From the NCBI GenBank assembly GCA_022606425.2, contig JAHDVF020001467.1:62001-126000 (forward strand): 64,000 bases of DNA, given 5' to 3'. The notes below the pieces were generated by a model. It saw only the letters and a list, made by a program, of their open reading frames with translations, did no database searches and was not told the DNA's origin. A program made the translations under genes and the position numbers. Below are positions 1 to 11,569 of this stretch, in pieces. The stretch's first letter is position 1. Each line of letters begins with the position of its first letter. The stretch is from Lepidostoma basale (taxonomy: Eukaryota; Arthropoda; Insecta; Trichoptera; Lepidostomatidae).

Positions 1-125
1 ATTTTTAACAATCTCATCATCTCAGTGTCCCTTTCCTAATTTTATTTATGACTCATTCATCCGACTTACATTCCATGTATACTTCTTAGATCGGTATAAT
101 ATTTTACATCGTTCTTCCGCACAAT
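1..125 (-). mobile_element. RTE-A LINE fragment, degraded
   Basis: Reverse-strand remnant of the RTE-A LINE covering the region just upstream of the conserved RWFGHMERM segment. Its first 29 bases recur as an exact direct repeat at 552-580, inside a second fragment of the same LINE, so the two pieces are out of order relative to the element. It may continue beyond the window edge. Weakly conserved; frame lost. Confidence 0.45.
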
Positions 126-151
126 CTTTTAAGTCGTCAACTGTCACTGTC

Positions 152-346
152 GACCTTCGTGGCAGAGTGGTAAGAGCTCTGACTTCCATACCGAAGGGCC
201 CGGGTTCGATTCCCGGCAATGGCAGTGTGATTGTTAAACAATAAAATGGCGATAAATTGGCTACCTATCACATGTAATGAGAATCAATACAATAGCTCAA
301 ATAAACAGTAATTGTGTTCAAACGACCTGTTGTATACAAGGAACAA
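152..346 (+). mobile_element. SINE-1 copy (tRNA-derived)
   Basis: The head reads like a tRNA, with an A box TGGCAGAGTGG and a B box GGTTCGATTCC, the internal RNA polymerase III promoter. It is followed by the family body (AATGGCGATA...CTACCTATCACATGT) and the family end AAACGACCTGTTGTATACAAG. The same unit recurs at least seven more times in the window on both strands, so this is a SINE and not a tRNA gene. This copy lacks the CACACTGTCTTTGGTCTGG block found in others. Confidence 0.85.
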
Positions 347-390
347 AATTATCATTATTGTCATTGTGACATAATTGTACGAGCAAATTG

Positions 391-585
391 AATTTCATAA
401 CTCTCGCGCTTCTACATTCACACATCATGTCACGTACGCTCGTCGATTGTTCCGATTTCGAACATGAATTTATTAATTTGAACATGCCATGTCTTCCTTG
501 GCCTTCTTTGTCTTATTAATCCATTCACACTATTTGCGTATATGGATATATATTTTTAACAATCTCATCATCTCAGTGTCAAATT
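391..585 (-). mobile_element. RTE-A LINE fragment
   Basis: Reverse-strand match to the 3' part of RTE-A: the stretches for the conserved RACMTRCMN and the HDQIN segments can be recognised despite drift. It lacks the true 3' end and GTTA tail. It ends in the 29-base repeat that also starts the window. Confidence 0.5.
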
Positions 586-589
586 GAGC

Positions 590-1076
590 ATAATTGTCGT
601 ATAGCAAAAACAGATCGTTTTATGCTGGGCAATAAGCATAATTTTTAAATATATTGACATTTATTATTTCTGTGACATACATTGTTGTGCTAATTGAATC
701 TAACATAATCAAGAAGCCATATTTCCGTACAATAAACGGCAGCTGGTTTCCTGCCTAGCGGAGTGGCTCAAGTAATCCACTCAGGGCTGGAAAACGAGCC
801 TTCCACATATATTTTATCCGCGCATTGTTGCCCGTAACACGAGCGAGGCTACTGAATGTGCATGGCGCTGTTGATGATAACGAAGTTAGCCAATGAGCGC
901 CTCTAGTGCCATCTCCCGGCTGGATTGTAAAATTATAATTGGATCTGTAACAGAGTACTGGAACCGAACGGGTGGAATCCATGCCTTTAATTTAATTTTA
1001 ACGCGTAATTCCATTTAGAAACGTTAATTTTATGTGTGCCAATTTTTTTGATTTGGTTAAAAAAAAAAGGAAAAAA
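590..1076. other. No gene; GC-richer island within AT-rich spacer
   Basis: No open frame with a recognisable product. Positions 735-1000 are richer in GC than their surroundings and are not matched elsewhere in the window that I can see. The open frame on the reverse strand there has no family resemblance. Confidence 0.4.
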
Positions 1077-1672
1077 ACTAACTAACCATCACGCCATTTC
1101 CCCGTAGGGATAGGCAGAGAGAATGGATCGCCACAATTCTCTGTCCTTACATACCTCTCGGACTTTCTCTACATTCATACATCGTACCATACACGCACGT
1201 CGATTATTCCGACTTTGAATGTGACTGCCTTTTAGTAATTGATTAATTTGGTCATGTCATGTTTTCCTCGGTCGTCCTCGGCTTCTTTTTCCATTCTACT
1301 CTCATCCATTCGTTCCATATGTCCAAACCATCTCAGGGATCCTTTTTTAATTTTATCCATTTCATTATTATTATTATATTTCTTTATTATTTCATCGTTC
1401 GGTATTCTATCATACAACGTTTTCCCGCACATTCTTCTTAGTGATCTCATTTATACGGTGTTTATCCTGCTTTCATCCTTATTTTGCCAGCTCCAAGCTT
1501 CACTTCCATACATGAGGGTTGGCACTAGAACTCCATTGTGTACTGCCATCTTTGCTTCTGTGGATATAGGTATTTCTATTTGCAGTACTGACTTTGAGTG
1601 CGCCATTTGTTTTATTCCCAGCACCAACCCTTCTTTCGATGTCTTTCTCAATTTTTCCGTCTCTTGTAAAAA
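1077..1672 (-). mobile_element. RTE-A LINE, 5'-truncated copy
   Basis: Starts (reverse strand 3' end) with the ACTAACTAACC tail complement and the CATCACGCC stop-codon region. It then runs back through the segments for ACMTRCMN, HDQIN, LRWFGHMERM, MYGSEAW and the upstream VLVPT. Two stretches stay open over 66-72 codons but in different frames, so the copy has indels and is dead. Last-third RT tail only; no RT active site is present. Confidence 0.85.
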
Positions 1673-1852
1673 AAAGAATTCAATGTGAAAACCGTGAAGA
1701 GACTATTGTATTAAATATTTTTTATGTTCGTGCTTGAACAACGATGTGAAAATTTGTACTGAGTTTTAATAAACTCACTAAAATGATACAACATGTCACG
1801 CACATATGACGATTTTTACAACTACTGATAAGACCGGCACTTACAAATATAT

Positions 1853-2193
1853 TATACTAGCGGACCCCACAGACGTTGTCCTCCCCGAAGGTTGACTTGT
1901 CTGCTATTAGCTGGTTCAGCAAACGTTATTTCGATATTTCAATATTTGTCGATGAAAGCAAACGGTCGTTCACAGTGGAGTTCTGGTCCCAAACCTAATG
2001 TTTGGAAGCGAAGCATAGAATTGGCAGAAAAAGGATGAGAGCAGAAGGTCTTAAATATCAAGAACTAGAACTAAATCTTAAATATCAAGAACTCAAGCAT
2101 ACACAAAAAATTTCATCAAAATTGGTCTAGCAGTTTAAGAGCAGTTCAACTAAATACCCCCGTACAGAAGAATTTTATATATATAAAGATTTT
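1853..2193 (+). repeat. Dispersed repeat interrupted by an RTE-A fragment
   Basis: The left part (AGCGGACCCCACAGACGTTG) and right part (ATTTCATCAAAATTGGTCTA, ending TATATATATAAAGAT) look like the two ends of a common arthropod dispersed repeat. About 90 bases of RTE-A (1955-2047, + strand, coding for the VLVP..MFGSEA..W segment) lie between them. Family assignment is from memory of the motif, so it is tentative. Confidence 0.4.
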
Positions 2194-2391
2194 TGAAGGA
2201 AGTATTTGATTTGTGGTGTGGCTTTATTAATAATAATTTTACAATTTTGTAGTTGTTTTTTCACTAGCTAATTTTCATTTTATCAAACCAACCGGTTCCT
2301 TCCCCCGGAGCTTGGTCACGATTACAAAATAAACTGTTTGTCGGTCTTGTCTGACTTTGAATTTTGTCGTTTTCATTCGTATAACTATCAT

Positions 2392-2562
2392 ATTGATTCA
2401 CATGACATGCGATAGGTAGCTAATCTATCGCCATATTATTGTCTCGTGAATTCTATACCAGACCAAAGACAGTGTGACAATCACACTGCCATCGCCTTGA
2501 ATCGAACCCGGGACTTTCGGTCTAGCAGTCGTATCACTTGCCATTCGTCCACAAAGGTTATC
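2392..2562 (-). mobile_element. SINE-1 copy, reverse strand
   Basis: Reverse complement of the SINE-1 unit: body block (TATCGCCATATTATTGTC), the CAGTGTGACAATCACACTG hairpin block, then a degraded tRNA-like head. The A box is mutated. Just upstream, at 2283-2325, lies a decayed remnant of the PAL-B palindrome (CCAACCGGTT, CCGGAGCTTGGTCA). Confidence 0.8.
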
Positions 2563-2564
2563 AA

Positions 2565-4750
2565 AAGCAATTAGTTCCTATTGCTTTTGTCCGCCCTGCA
2601 ATATCTTTCCGGAGGATAGTATTAAAATGCTATATGTATGTTTATGAAGCTATTAGTTATTTATTGGTTACGGCATTTTATTAATGCGATATCGAAGAAC
2701 ATAAAGAACCCATTAGAGAAAATATTTGATCTGAGAGAACTTCGCGCTGATCGGCTAACGTATCACTTAGCAATAATTATTAGGGCAATCCATTATCACA
2801 GAACAGAAGGGAATAATTCATGCGAGGGGTCATACACCACAATAAGTCACGGTAACCCAATGCGGCCACCACGTAAGGGGAATGCTCGAAGGGACATGAT
2901 CAATGATTCTATTGAGATCGATGCTGCTACCGAAGCTTTTCAATTTAATTATAAAAGCTGAAATCTATTTTATATCATCATTTCACTTAGAAACATCTAC
3001 GTTTTTTAATTAATACGAATAACAACGTCTGTTAACGAGAAGTTTTATTATGTTTTATGGGACTGACTTGTTTAGCATTGCTAGTGCATTATTGTTTGAT
3101 TTTCTAGAAAAAAAATGTTTTCATTCGTATAAATTATTTAAAATGGAGGTTTAAAATGCTATTCAAGAAACTGACTCTGTCTTCTTTATGGAAAATAAAA
3201 CCTCATCATCCCCCATGACATTTACTTACAATCATTATGAAAAAATCAGATGCACCGATTTTTAATGTTTATCCGCTATTTAATGTTTAAACAAAAAGAT
3301 TTTCTAAATATTCTTTATATTTATAAACAAGTAATTATCGAGACATTTAAAGTCAATTCACCCTGACTATAACTTACGCGTTCATCTGCTCAGATTAACT
3401 CCGTCTCAAGCCCTGTCTAGAACTTACATTGTGGTTGTTTTCAAATCAAGTATTGATATAAAATGAAAAACCTTGTTACTTGAAAATTCCTTTTTATTCA
3501 TGCTTATCTAGGAGGTAATAGAATCGTAATCGAATTGTAAAATTCTAGTTCTTTTTCTATTCACTGCTGCCTTGCTTCACCTAATCTTCTACGAATATTT
3601 TTCCACCCGCCAGAGATATTTTAACGCGTACAAAGGGATGGTTTAACCTCGCATGAGAATTTAAGGTTTAAATATAATTATATTCCTAATCCACGAATTT
3701 TAGGTTTTTGTTTTTATTTAAGATAGATTTTTAGATTAATTTTGATGTGAGAAATCATATAATGTATTTTAATTCATAAAAAAATTCGGTAAATCTTCGA
3801 TTGAAATGTCAATCGTTCCAAAATAGAAAGTGCCCGAAAACCCAAAGTTAAGGGTCTGGCCCCACATTTTTCAATTATTAGACTCATAAGATTGAAAAAT
3901 TGGTATATACATGGAAACAAAAAATATTTTACAATAATATGAGTACATATTATATTATCTTACGTTGCTTTACATAAAGGAAAATCCATTTATATCCTAT
4001 CGAAGTTTGAACTGCTGATTTGTCGAAAGAACCTTGAAATGTACTCGTAATATATTATATATTAATACAAATAAAGCTGTACCAATTTCAAGACTAGGCG
4101 AAAAGGGGTGAAGTTGACCAAACGGATGTTTTACAACCCTTACTTGGCGAGGATCAAAACCTAAGGGATTGTTTACTAGAGGTTCGGTGGAAAACTGTTA
4201 TAACATTGCTCAATGAATAAACTCTGGGGTATTGTAAAGGCAAATACAGATAAACTTTCCGATAGTTCAATAATATCCGCTAGAATGGACAAGAGGCTTT
4301 TGTTTGTCGCTACTTCGGGTAACACGACCGGAAAATATACGAATACTATTTTGGCCTCCGAGTTTAAAGGAGGTTTTGTAAGGCATTCAAAGAATGTCGA
4401 TATTTATATTAGTAATCTTATGAAAGTTGTTAATCTTTGTACTTCGGTATTTTGGTATCTTAATTTAACTCTTAACTTCTAAGCAATACATAGCGTTTCT
4501 AAAATAATGGTGTTTTCGAAAGTGGTGATTGACTTTTATGGCTGTTGCCTTCGCAATAGACAGTATTTTTTCAGGTTTATTTTCAGAGTAACTTCTAATA
4601 ACATTTTCATCCACAAAACCAACTAGTTTAAAGTAAAAATTCTCCTTAAATAACAATAAATTTTAAATGAACTTCTGAAATTTATACGTTTTTTATTAAA
4701 ACGTGATGAAATATTCTCGTGATTTCTCTCATCTTCTAAAATATTCGGTT
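2565..4750. other. No gene; AT-rich spacer with PAL-E remnant
   Basis: No supported gene. A 107-codon open frame at 2638-2961 and an 89-codon one at 4213-4482 show no family resemblance and are not called. Positions 3035-3175 hold a degraded copy of palindromic repeat PAL-E (AGAAGTTTTATTATGTTTTATGG). The segment around 2740-2930 is less AT-rich and appears single-copy here. Confidence 0.5.
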
Positions 4751-4754
4751 TTTG

Positions 4755-4885
4755 AATGGCGCGATGATATCCGGAAGAGTGCGAGAAGTGCCTGGATGCG
4801 GATCGCTCAGAATAGAAGGGAGTGGAAAATTCGAGAGGAGGCCTACGTCCAGGAGTGGACAGCCACAATGGACTAAATAAGACGA
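4755..4885 (+). mobile_element. RTE-B LINE 3'-end fragment
   Basis: Translates as a C-terminal LINE tail with the pattern DDIRK...WMRIAQNR..W...EEAYVQEW and a stop, the usual end of RTE-type ORFs whose host copies finish with a short GAT-rich tail. Only the last 40 codons remain. It abuts a Jockey-like fragment. Confidence 0.65.
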
Positions 4886-5357
4886 TGATTGACGAGTCAT
4901 CTCTATCTTAGGGAGTATGAATATTACCCGTGGCTCATTGCGACTGATTTCTTGCTAGGGATGCTAGGCTACCAGTCACTCGAGAGGAGACGAGACATTC
5001 ACTTGGGTGTTCACTTTTTTCGACTGATAGGCGGTTGTATACACAACTCAGAAATCCTGAGTGATGTAGGTCTGTTCGTCCCTGATAATTATATTCGATA
5101 ATAGAGCTATAGATTGATTTATCTCCCACAATACAGAACCAACCTGCTAATGGTTATGCCGGTAGGTAGAGCAATATCTTTGCTAAATCGTGTCACCTCG
5201 GAGGTCGACGTATTTAGTGATTATTAGATGTTATTATTTCATTATGTGTTATTTAATGTTGTATCTCAAACTTTTTGTTAATATTATTATGCATTGTGTA
5301 TTGGAATGTAGTTTGTGATGCTTTTGATATGTTTAAATAAATAAATTAAATAAATAA
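4886..5357 (+). mobile_element. Jockey-like LINE 3' end
   Basis: Codes for the C-terminal tail seen in Jockey-type non-LTR retrotransposons: YLREYEYYPWL, LLGMLGYQSLERRRD, HFFRLI, VGLFVPDNY. The frame then breaks at a stop (5101). A 3' untranslated part follows, ending in AAATAAATAAATT repeats at about 5335-5357. No RT core is present, so this is a 5'-truncated dead copy. Confidence 0.8.
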
Positions 5358-5969
5358 GTGAAATATAACTCTACTAAAGATGGAGACTGCAACGATTTTC
5401 AAAACGTCTTTCGGAAATTACAAATTACACGGATTTACCCAAAATCTCAAAAAAAACATACGACTATTAATGTTTGTGTTTATTCTTGTATACCAATAAT
5501 ATAAAAAATATATTTTAATATATTCTCCAATGAAAATATGAAAGGATAATTTAAGAATTCCAGTATCTCTTGGTATAAAATATTTTTCATACACACGGAG
5601 ATTCTGTGTATTTCGTACTTTGAAGGACACAAAACAAAGTCTAAGGGACCTACTTACCTATTCAGGGGAAGAACAAAAGTTAAAACGATATACTAAATCA
5701 TATTACAAAGATCCTTTCTGTTTGAAATGTTTTGTATGAAAGAGTAAGAATGTGTTTAATTTATTTCCCCTTTGACCGAAGTATTTCTGGAACGAAGATT
5801 GTTTGCTGAGAAGACTATTGTGTTTTTTTATTATTTCTGTTTTTATTCAAGATACACACTCGTCCGGCTTTTGAGCAAAATATGTTACATTTGCATACTA
5901 AATGTTTAACAATCCGAATTTAACTTATTTATGGATTATGTATATATAGAGGTGAACCTTGAAACTCGT
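5358..5969. other. No gene; AT-rich spacer
   Basis: I see no coding signal, RNA gene or clear repeat boundary in this stretch. Confidence 0.4.
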
Positions 5970-6312
5970 AAAATAAAGATGAAAGTAGGATGAATGCTGT
6001 ATAAATGAAATCACTGAGAAGAATGTGCTGGAAAACGATGTATGATAGAATATGAAACGAATGGATGATAGAATAATGTTTTTAATGTTGTACACAAGCA
6101 GTAGGAGTTGAAAAAAAGTCGTGGACGACCGAGGAAAGCGTGGCATGACTTAATTAATAAATTAAAAATAGACAGCTATATTCTAAGTCCGAAAAATCAA
6201 CGAGCGTTACAATATATGAATACAAAGGAAGCTCGGGAGGTATGCCAGGACAGAGCAGTATGGCGGTCCATCCTCTGTGCCTACCCCTCCGGAGAAATGG
6301 CGTGATAGTTAA
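5970..6312 (+). mobile_element. RTE-A LINE, 5'-truncated copy
   Basis: Carries the RTE-A 3' end: KKSRGRPRKAWHDLINK, the EAREVCQDRAVWRSIL.AYPSGE segment and a TGA. An internal stretch including the WFGHMERM segment is deleted. The tail is degenerate (TAGTTAAATC) compared with the usual GTTA repeats. Confidence 0.8.
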
Positions 6313-7007
6313 ATCAATAAAAGTACGTGATTTTACTGAACTTAATAGTTACAGTATATTTGAAATATTCCTCGTTTAATCTTTTATTCATATAGCTCAA
6401 CATTTAATACGTCTGTTGAAATGAAAACGTCTGTTTTCTATTAATTTTATGTAGATAATGCCTACGGAAGGCGTCATGTCATTCCTACATTTGTTTTCAA
6501 TAATATATTATTTAATATAAGAAATAGCTCTCCACATTTTATACTTTTAAAGAGAAAAATATTCACTCCAAATTAAGTATTGATCAGATATTACTTATTT
6601 TTATCTTATAAACAAAATAATAAATAATAAAAAGTTCATCAAGCGAAAACTCATTAATTTAAAAAAATATCATATAAAAACAATTGAACGCTTTCAAATA
6701 AGTTTATTTTTAATTACAAGAAATCAGAAAAGAGATCAATTGTTAGATTCGATGATTAATTAGCGTTTCACGTTTCATGTTGTTTTATTGCTTAAGTTTT
6801 TTTTTAATTAACATGTTGTCTGAATAGATCCACGCTGTAATTATCAAGGGTGCCCTGTATAATGAAATACAAGGACAACATTTAAATATTTGTATTCCTC
6901 GATGTATGATTAAATTTATCACTATTATTAGGTGGAAAAATCCACTTGATAGTGGACGAACCCAGTCCACGAAAATGGTATTCATACTCGTCTACTAGTA
7001 CAACAAC
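6313..7007. other. No gene; AT-rich spacer
   Basis: Very AT-rich. There is no coding signal I can support and no recognised repeat. Confidence 0.4.
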
Positions 7008-7290
7008 AAAACATCACGCCGTTTTTCTTCAGGTGTAGGCAGAGAGAATGAACCACCACACTAATCTATCCTGACACACCTCTCAATATTCCTCCGACTT
7101 CTAACATGATCAACCTTTCAAATATGATTATGCCATGTTTTCCTCGGTCTACCTCGACTCCGTACGCCATTTACATCGTTAACGTATACTTTCTTGACTA
7201 TTCTATCTCCATCCATGGGCTTCATGTGTCCGAACCAAACTAGCGATCCTTTGATAATTTTGTTCATAATACCTTCTTCCGCTTTACATT
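7008..7290 (-). mobile_element. RTE-A LINE, 5'-truncated copy
   Basis: Reverse-strand RTE-A starting with CATCACGCCG (the stop region) and running back to the GSLVWFGHMKPM-coding segment. The ACMTRCM block is deleted. Frame lost. Confidence 0.75.
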
Positions 7291-7945
7291 CATTTCAGTA
7301 TGCTTAAAATTAACAGTATATTTGAAACAGTCTCTCTTATATCAGCATTTGAAATTCGTTCTACTACTTAAAACATTGTTACACCAATATAGTTAACAAT
7401 GGTGACAGACAATGTACGACAGTGGTGACAGACAATAAGTTATTTTGATGTAATATATTATGCATATTTTTTCATATACCTAATTAATAGAGGCTTCTAC
7501 TATTTAAAAAAACACCAAAAAAACTTCTGTGTGGCAGGGCGGAAGGCTCGCTTCTGGAAAATTGAATTTAAATTTAGAAATCGGTTTAAATTTTCAAACC
7601 GATCGTTCCCGCTCTACTAATTAATAATGGAGGTAAGCAAGTACCTGCACGACTAGGCAGTTCCGGTCCAAACTCGGCCAGACCAATGTCAAGTCAGCAA
7701 TGTGAAGTTGGCGCGGGAGTTGGCAGGAACTGGAAAAGCGCATGTATGGAAATATCATTTCTACTTGTTTCCAAAACATTGACTCAGGCATTTTATATAT
7801 CCACCACAAAGGTTTCCGTATTCCGCGTTTCCTGCAATTTACATATGAACATATACGAGTATAACATAAAGATATTACCATTCTTATCAATTTGTGATCA
7901 TTGTGTGATAATATATGAAGATGATTGCCATCATTTCGAAGGCAT
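7291..7945. other. No gene; spacer
   Basis: Mostly AT-rich. A less AT-rich patch at 7530-7760 shows no coding family. The overlapping opposite-strand open frames here are not supported as genes. Confidence 0.35.
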
Positions 7946-7947
7946 GA

Positions 7948-8490
7948 TCAAATCAAATCAAATCAAATCAGTTTATTACATCAATAGATATTACAAAATT
8001 AATTTTTCAGGCATCAATTGAGAACAGGTAAAACAATATATAGCGTATAGTATACTACCAGAAACGCATGAGAGATGGTTCGACATTAGGAAGACAGAAT
8101 ACTCTCCAGAATTAAGAGTATTTGCCTTCTGAACGTGCTTTCACTAATATGAAAGACGTCAATCACCGAGGAGACCGCGTTCAGCAGATTATTTGCTCTT
8201 CCCACCGGTGTCACCAGAGGCAAGTTGGTTCTGACGGCCGGTAGGTAAAACAATCTATGCTGTCGCTGTCGGAGATATCTATCAGGGACAAAAAGCCAAA
8301 CACCCTCCAGCACGGCCGAGTTCTCGAAATATCCCCTGAGTAATCTAAAGAAATGGGTTATGAGATGCCCATCTCTTCGAAGCTGCAGAGAGTTGGCCCC
8401 AAGCATTCCCAAAAGAAATACCGTGGGATAGAACCACGGATAGCTACCATACTTCCCCATGTAGAGATACCTCAAGGGAGTAATTCTTCA
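7948..8490 (-). mobile_element. Jockey-like LINE 3' end with open C-terminal frame
   Basis: Reverse-strand copy whose 3' tail is the TCAAA pentamer array at 7948-7968 (TTTGA on the sense strand). An uninterrupted 129-codon frame (8475 to 8086) gives the Jockey-type C-terminus: YLYMGKYGSYPWFYPTVF, LLGMLGANSLQLRRDGH, THFFRLLRG, VWLFVPDRYLR, LPAVRTNLPLVTPVGRA and LLN. The end matches copies at 11,570, 37,284 and 41,970. The intact tail suggests fairly recent insertion, but the polymerase part is missing. Confidence 0.85.
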
Positions 8491-8774
8491 ACGCTAAAGA
8501 AATATTTTCACAATTTATCAATACAATTTTAATGACAACACCCTTTATTTTTTTCACACCCACATTACTACGTTAACGTATTATTTTCACAAATAATTAC
8601 ATAATTTTAATTTGGATGAGGTGTATTATGCCATTAATCCCCGTTTATTAACTGATGGAGTGACACATTCGCGTTAGTTAGTCATTATTATTCCTCTAGC
8701 ACTGCGAAACATACAACTCCCATAAAATATATAGTACATTTTCGTAAGTTGTCTAATAACAAACAAATTTTCTT

Positions 8775-8935
8775 ATTCTGATATATCATGTTTAATGTGA
8801 ATGACATTTCATAATGCCTTGGACAGAAGAAACATGTCATTCACATAAAATATAATAAAACTTATATAAAACAGACGTTTTACTTTTTTAATTTTGAATA
8901 TGGAGTTTTAAATCATTGTTCAAGAAATAATAAAT
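8775..8935. repeat. PAL-E palindromic repeat copy
   Basis: The arms GTGAATGACAT and ATGTCATTCAC face each other around AATGCCTTGGACAGAAGAAAC. The right flank (ATAAAATATAATAAAACTTAT, then GTTTTAAATCATTGTTCAAG) is the standard PAL-E border seen at 21,462, 22,170, 34,755 and 51,610. The hammerhead-like core is degraded here. Confidence 0.6.
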
Positions 8936-9029
8936 GACTTTTAAGTATTTATTAAATGCTATTATTATGTATATATTATAGGACTGAAGAAAATAAACCT
9001 GGACGATTATATTTTACTTTGTTACTTTT

Positions 9030-9190
9030 TCTGTATGCCTTTGAAATGTGGATAAATTGTAGAATATTTCAAATATCATGGACAGAGAGAGTCACAAACG
9101 AGGAAGAACTGCAGCGAATGACGAAGAAAAATATATTGTCAAGACCATAAAGCGCGGGAAACTGGAATACTTCGGGCATATTATAAAAAA
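9030..9190 (+). mobile_element. RTE-like LINE fragment
   Basis: Codes for WTERVTNEEELQRM, then, after a frame shift, KRGKLEYFGHI. This is the segment between the RT and the C-terminus in the LINE type also seen at 43,305-44,228 (there WRDHITNEEVLQ). Confidence 0.6.
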
Positions 9191-10033
9191 AGATACATAC
9201 ACAGTGCTGCAACAGTCCAGAGTACAATTACGTAAATCGGTACTTATTTGACAAAAGGTCCCAGATACGTTTTTTTGGGAAATTGAGTTAAATATACCAT
9301 CAGTATTATTTTTGCACACTTTATGTTTTGACAAAACTGTAGAGCTGTACTTTTTTAATTACATTTTTTTATGTACAATTGCATTTAAGCCCTATTACAC
9401 TATTTACCTACTTTAATTATTATTAGTAAAAAGAGCTCAGCTTCATAATCGTTTGAAACATTTCTAATGCCTAATTGTTTCATATACAAATCTTTAAATT
9501 TTGTATCCTTTTTTATTACAAATTAGAAAAATACATAAAATTAATAAAGAAAAGTTTAAATATACAAGGGGGAGTTACCTCTTGGGAAAATTTCTCGAAA
9601 AATGTTTTTCAGAACATGTATTTTTTAAATCGGTTTTGTACGACGACGGTAAAATGTTTACTTTAGTACTTATAACCCCCCTCAAACAAAAAGTTAAGGC
9701 GTTGATGCATGATATTACAATAATATTTATTTAGGACTGATATATTTATTTGTCGACATTTATAAGCATCCCTTGGCCTATTTTAAAATCGCGAATGATA
9801 AAATGCCCTAAATAAATAACATGTACCTGTATACCATACTGGAACTCGCCGCACCTTCTGAATCGATCTTAACCTTGGGGTTAGTTATTTTTTACAGATG
9901 TTAATCTTTTTCATTTTCATAAGCCATCATGATTAAGGTGATGCTGAAACAACAAAAAACGATGTCATTTAAAAAATAATTTTATGCAACGTAAATAACG
10001 AAAATAAAAATAAAAATGCAATTTTTTTTTCTT
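9191..10033. other. No gene; AT-rich spacer
   Basis: No coding or RNA gene that I can support. The short open frames at 9475-9734 overlap each other and show no family resemblance. Confidence 0.4.
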
Positions 10034-10106
10034 AAATGTATATTTAGTTAAAATCCACTGATGTCGAAGACATAAACATCAGTGGATTTTAACTAAATAT
10101 ACATTT
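10034..10106. repeat. Perfect 30-bp inverted repeat with 13-base loop
   Basis: Arm 10034-10063 (starting AAATGTATATTTAG) is the exact reverse complement of 10077-10106, separated by 13 bases. It is flanked on the left by a T run and on the right by an A run, which extends the symmetry loosely. It sits directly at the 5' truncation point of an RTE-A copy. Confidence 0.9.
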
Positions 10107-10111
10107 CAAAA

Positions 10112-10353
10112 AAAAAATTAACGATGTAAATGGAACCAGAAATAGAAGAAGATCGAAGGAACCGTGGCACGATCAAATAAATCAAATATTGAATGTCAGC
10201 CACGTGAGGAGTCAGAGAAAACGACGCGCATGCATAACACGATTTATGAATGTTGAGGAAGGGAGAGAAATATGTCGGGAAAGAAAAGTTTGGCACTCCA
10301 TTCTTTCTACCTACCCCTTCGGGAGATGGCGTGATAGTTAGTTAGTTAGTTAG
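10112..10353 (+). mobile_element. RTE-A LINE, strongly 5'-truncated copy
   Basis: Starts at the NDVNGTRNR segment and continues with HDQINQILNV, the ACITRFMNVEE-like block and AYPFGRWR, then GTGATAGTTAGTTAGTTAGT. The tail (GTTA)4 follows the stop region at once. One frameshift is seen near the end. Confidence 0.85.
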
Positions 10354-11092
10354 TTTTTTTAATGCAACGTCTTATTCCTCGTACGCAGAATTGTTTATGG
10401 GCACACCTCCCAAGAATTTATAAAGATGGTAAATATTAACCAGCATGAACATTATTATGAAAAAAGATAGAAAAATAAAAGAAGGCTTCCATTCAGGAAA
10501 AAAAGAAGTCTCAGAATACAAGGCTATTAAAATATATATGAAGTCAGAAGTGAGCAGAACAAGAACAAATTTAAATAATAAAAAAAACAAATATGTTACA
10601 AAAATGTTACCTTATATTTTTGTAGATTATTATTTTAAATTGTTTAAACTATTTTATTAGAATATCTGTTTATGTACATATCGCACGCTTAAAAGAACAC
10701 TCAATCTGACATGAGTTGGTGTTTTAACAAAAGCACGTACGAATGGATAGCGTTAACATTGTGAAAAATAGATGGATAGAGTTAACACAAGCCTCTGTGA
10801 AATGTTAACTCAATTATGACCTAAACCATAATCGGTCAGTTAAGTACTATTTTAAGCAAATAAATAAATTATACTATAGTACAAATACACAATCGCATAG
10901 TTTTATTATTTGACGTTAATCTAAATTTACGCTTACAATTCACATTCCTTTAAATGGGAAATCTAGTACTCACAGTTACTGCGTGGAACATAATTCAGAA
11001 ATGCAGAAACCATGAGCCATGCCTCATAAAATTTAATCGTTGACAAATATTTTAAACTCATTTAAAAACGAAATTCAAACTAACAGACTATC
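10354..11092. other. No gene; AT-rich spacer
   Basis: Opposite-strand open frames around 10,372-10,660 are AT-rich and unsupported. Nothing else is recognised. Confidence 0.4.
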
Positions 11093-11560
11093 CGCCACGC
11101 CGATTCCCCGAAGGAGTAGGCAGAAAAGATGGAATGCCATACTGCCCTGTCCTGACATACCTCTCGTTCTTCCTTTATATTCATACATCGTAACATGCAC
11201 GTTTGTCGATTTTTCCGACTTGTGATGTATTTTAATTATCTATTTATTTGGTCACGCTTACCTAGGTCGTCCACGACTTCCCTTTCCACTCACACTGCAT
11301 GTATACAACTTTTTTTATACAATCTTCTCTCATCCATACGGCCTATACGTACAAACTATCTCAGGGATCCTTCTTTTATTTTACTTATGATGCAATCATC
11401 TGCGTATATTTCTTATTTCTTCGTTCGGTTTTCTATCATACGAGTACATCGTTTACCCGTCATCATATATCGTTTATCATATATCTAATTTCTACGGCAT
11501 TTATCCTACTTTTATTCATATTCTGCCAGCTCGAAGCTTATATATAGAAGCTATATATAT
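11093..11560 (-). mobile_element. RTE-A LINE, part 1, interrupted by a Jockey-like insertion
   Basis: Reverse-strand RTE-A from the stop region (CCACGCCGATTCCCC) back to the MYGSEAW segment, where it breaks at GAAGCTTATATATA. The missing continuation (GGCACTAGAACTCCATTA) resumes at about 11,930-11,968, after a Jockey-like fragment, so the LINE was split by a later insertion. Confidence 0.75.
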
Positions 11561-11569
11561 ATTATATAT

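Noticed and set aside
152..225. tRNA gene call at the SINE-1 heads (also 15,406, 24,077, 39,226 and others)
   Set aside because: The boxes match a Pol III promoter, but each head is followed by the same non-tRNA body and recurs on both strands; these are SINEs.
2638..2961. 107-codon open frame as a gene
   Set aside because: No family resemblance, no neighbouring exon signals, and start/stop context typical of chance frames.
7948..7968. TCAAA array as a candidate CRISPR or satellite
   Set aside because: It is only the short pentamer tail of a Jockey-like LINE.
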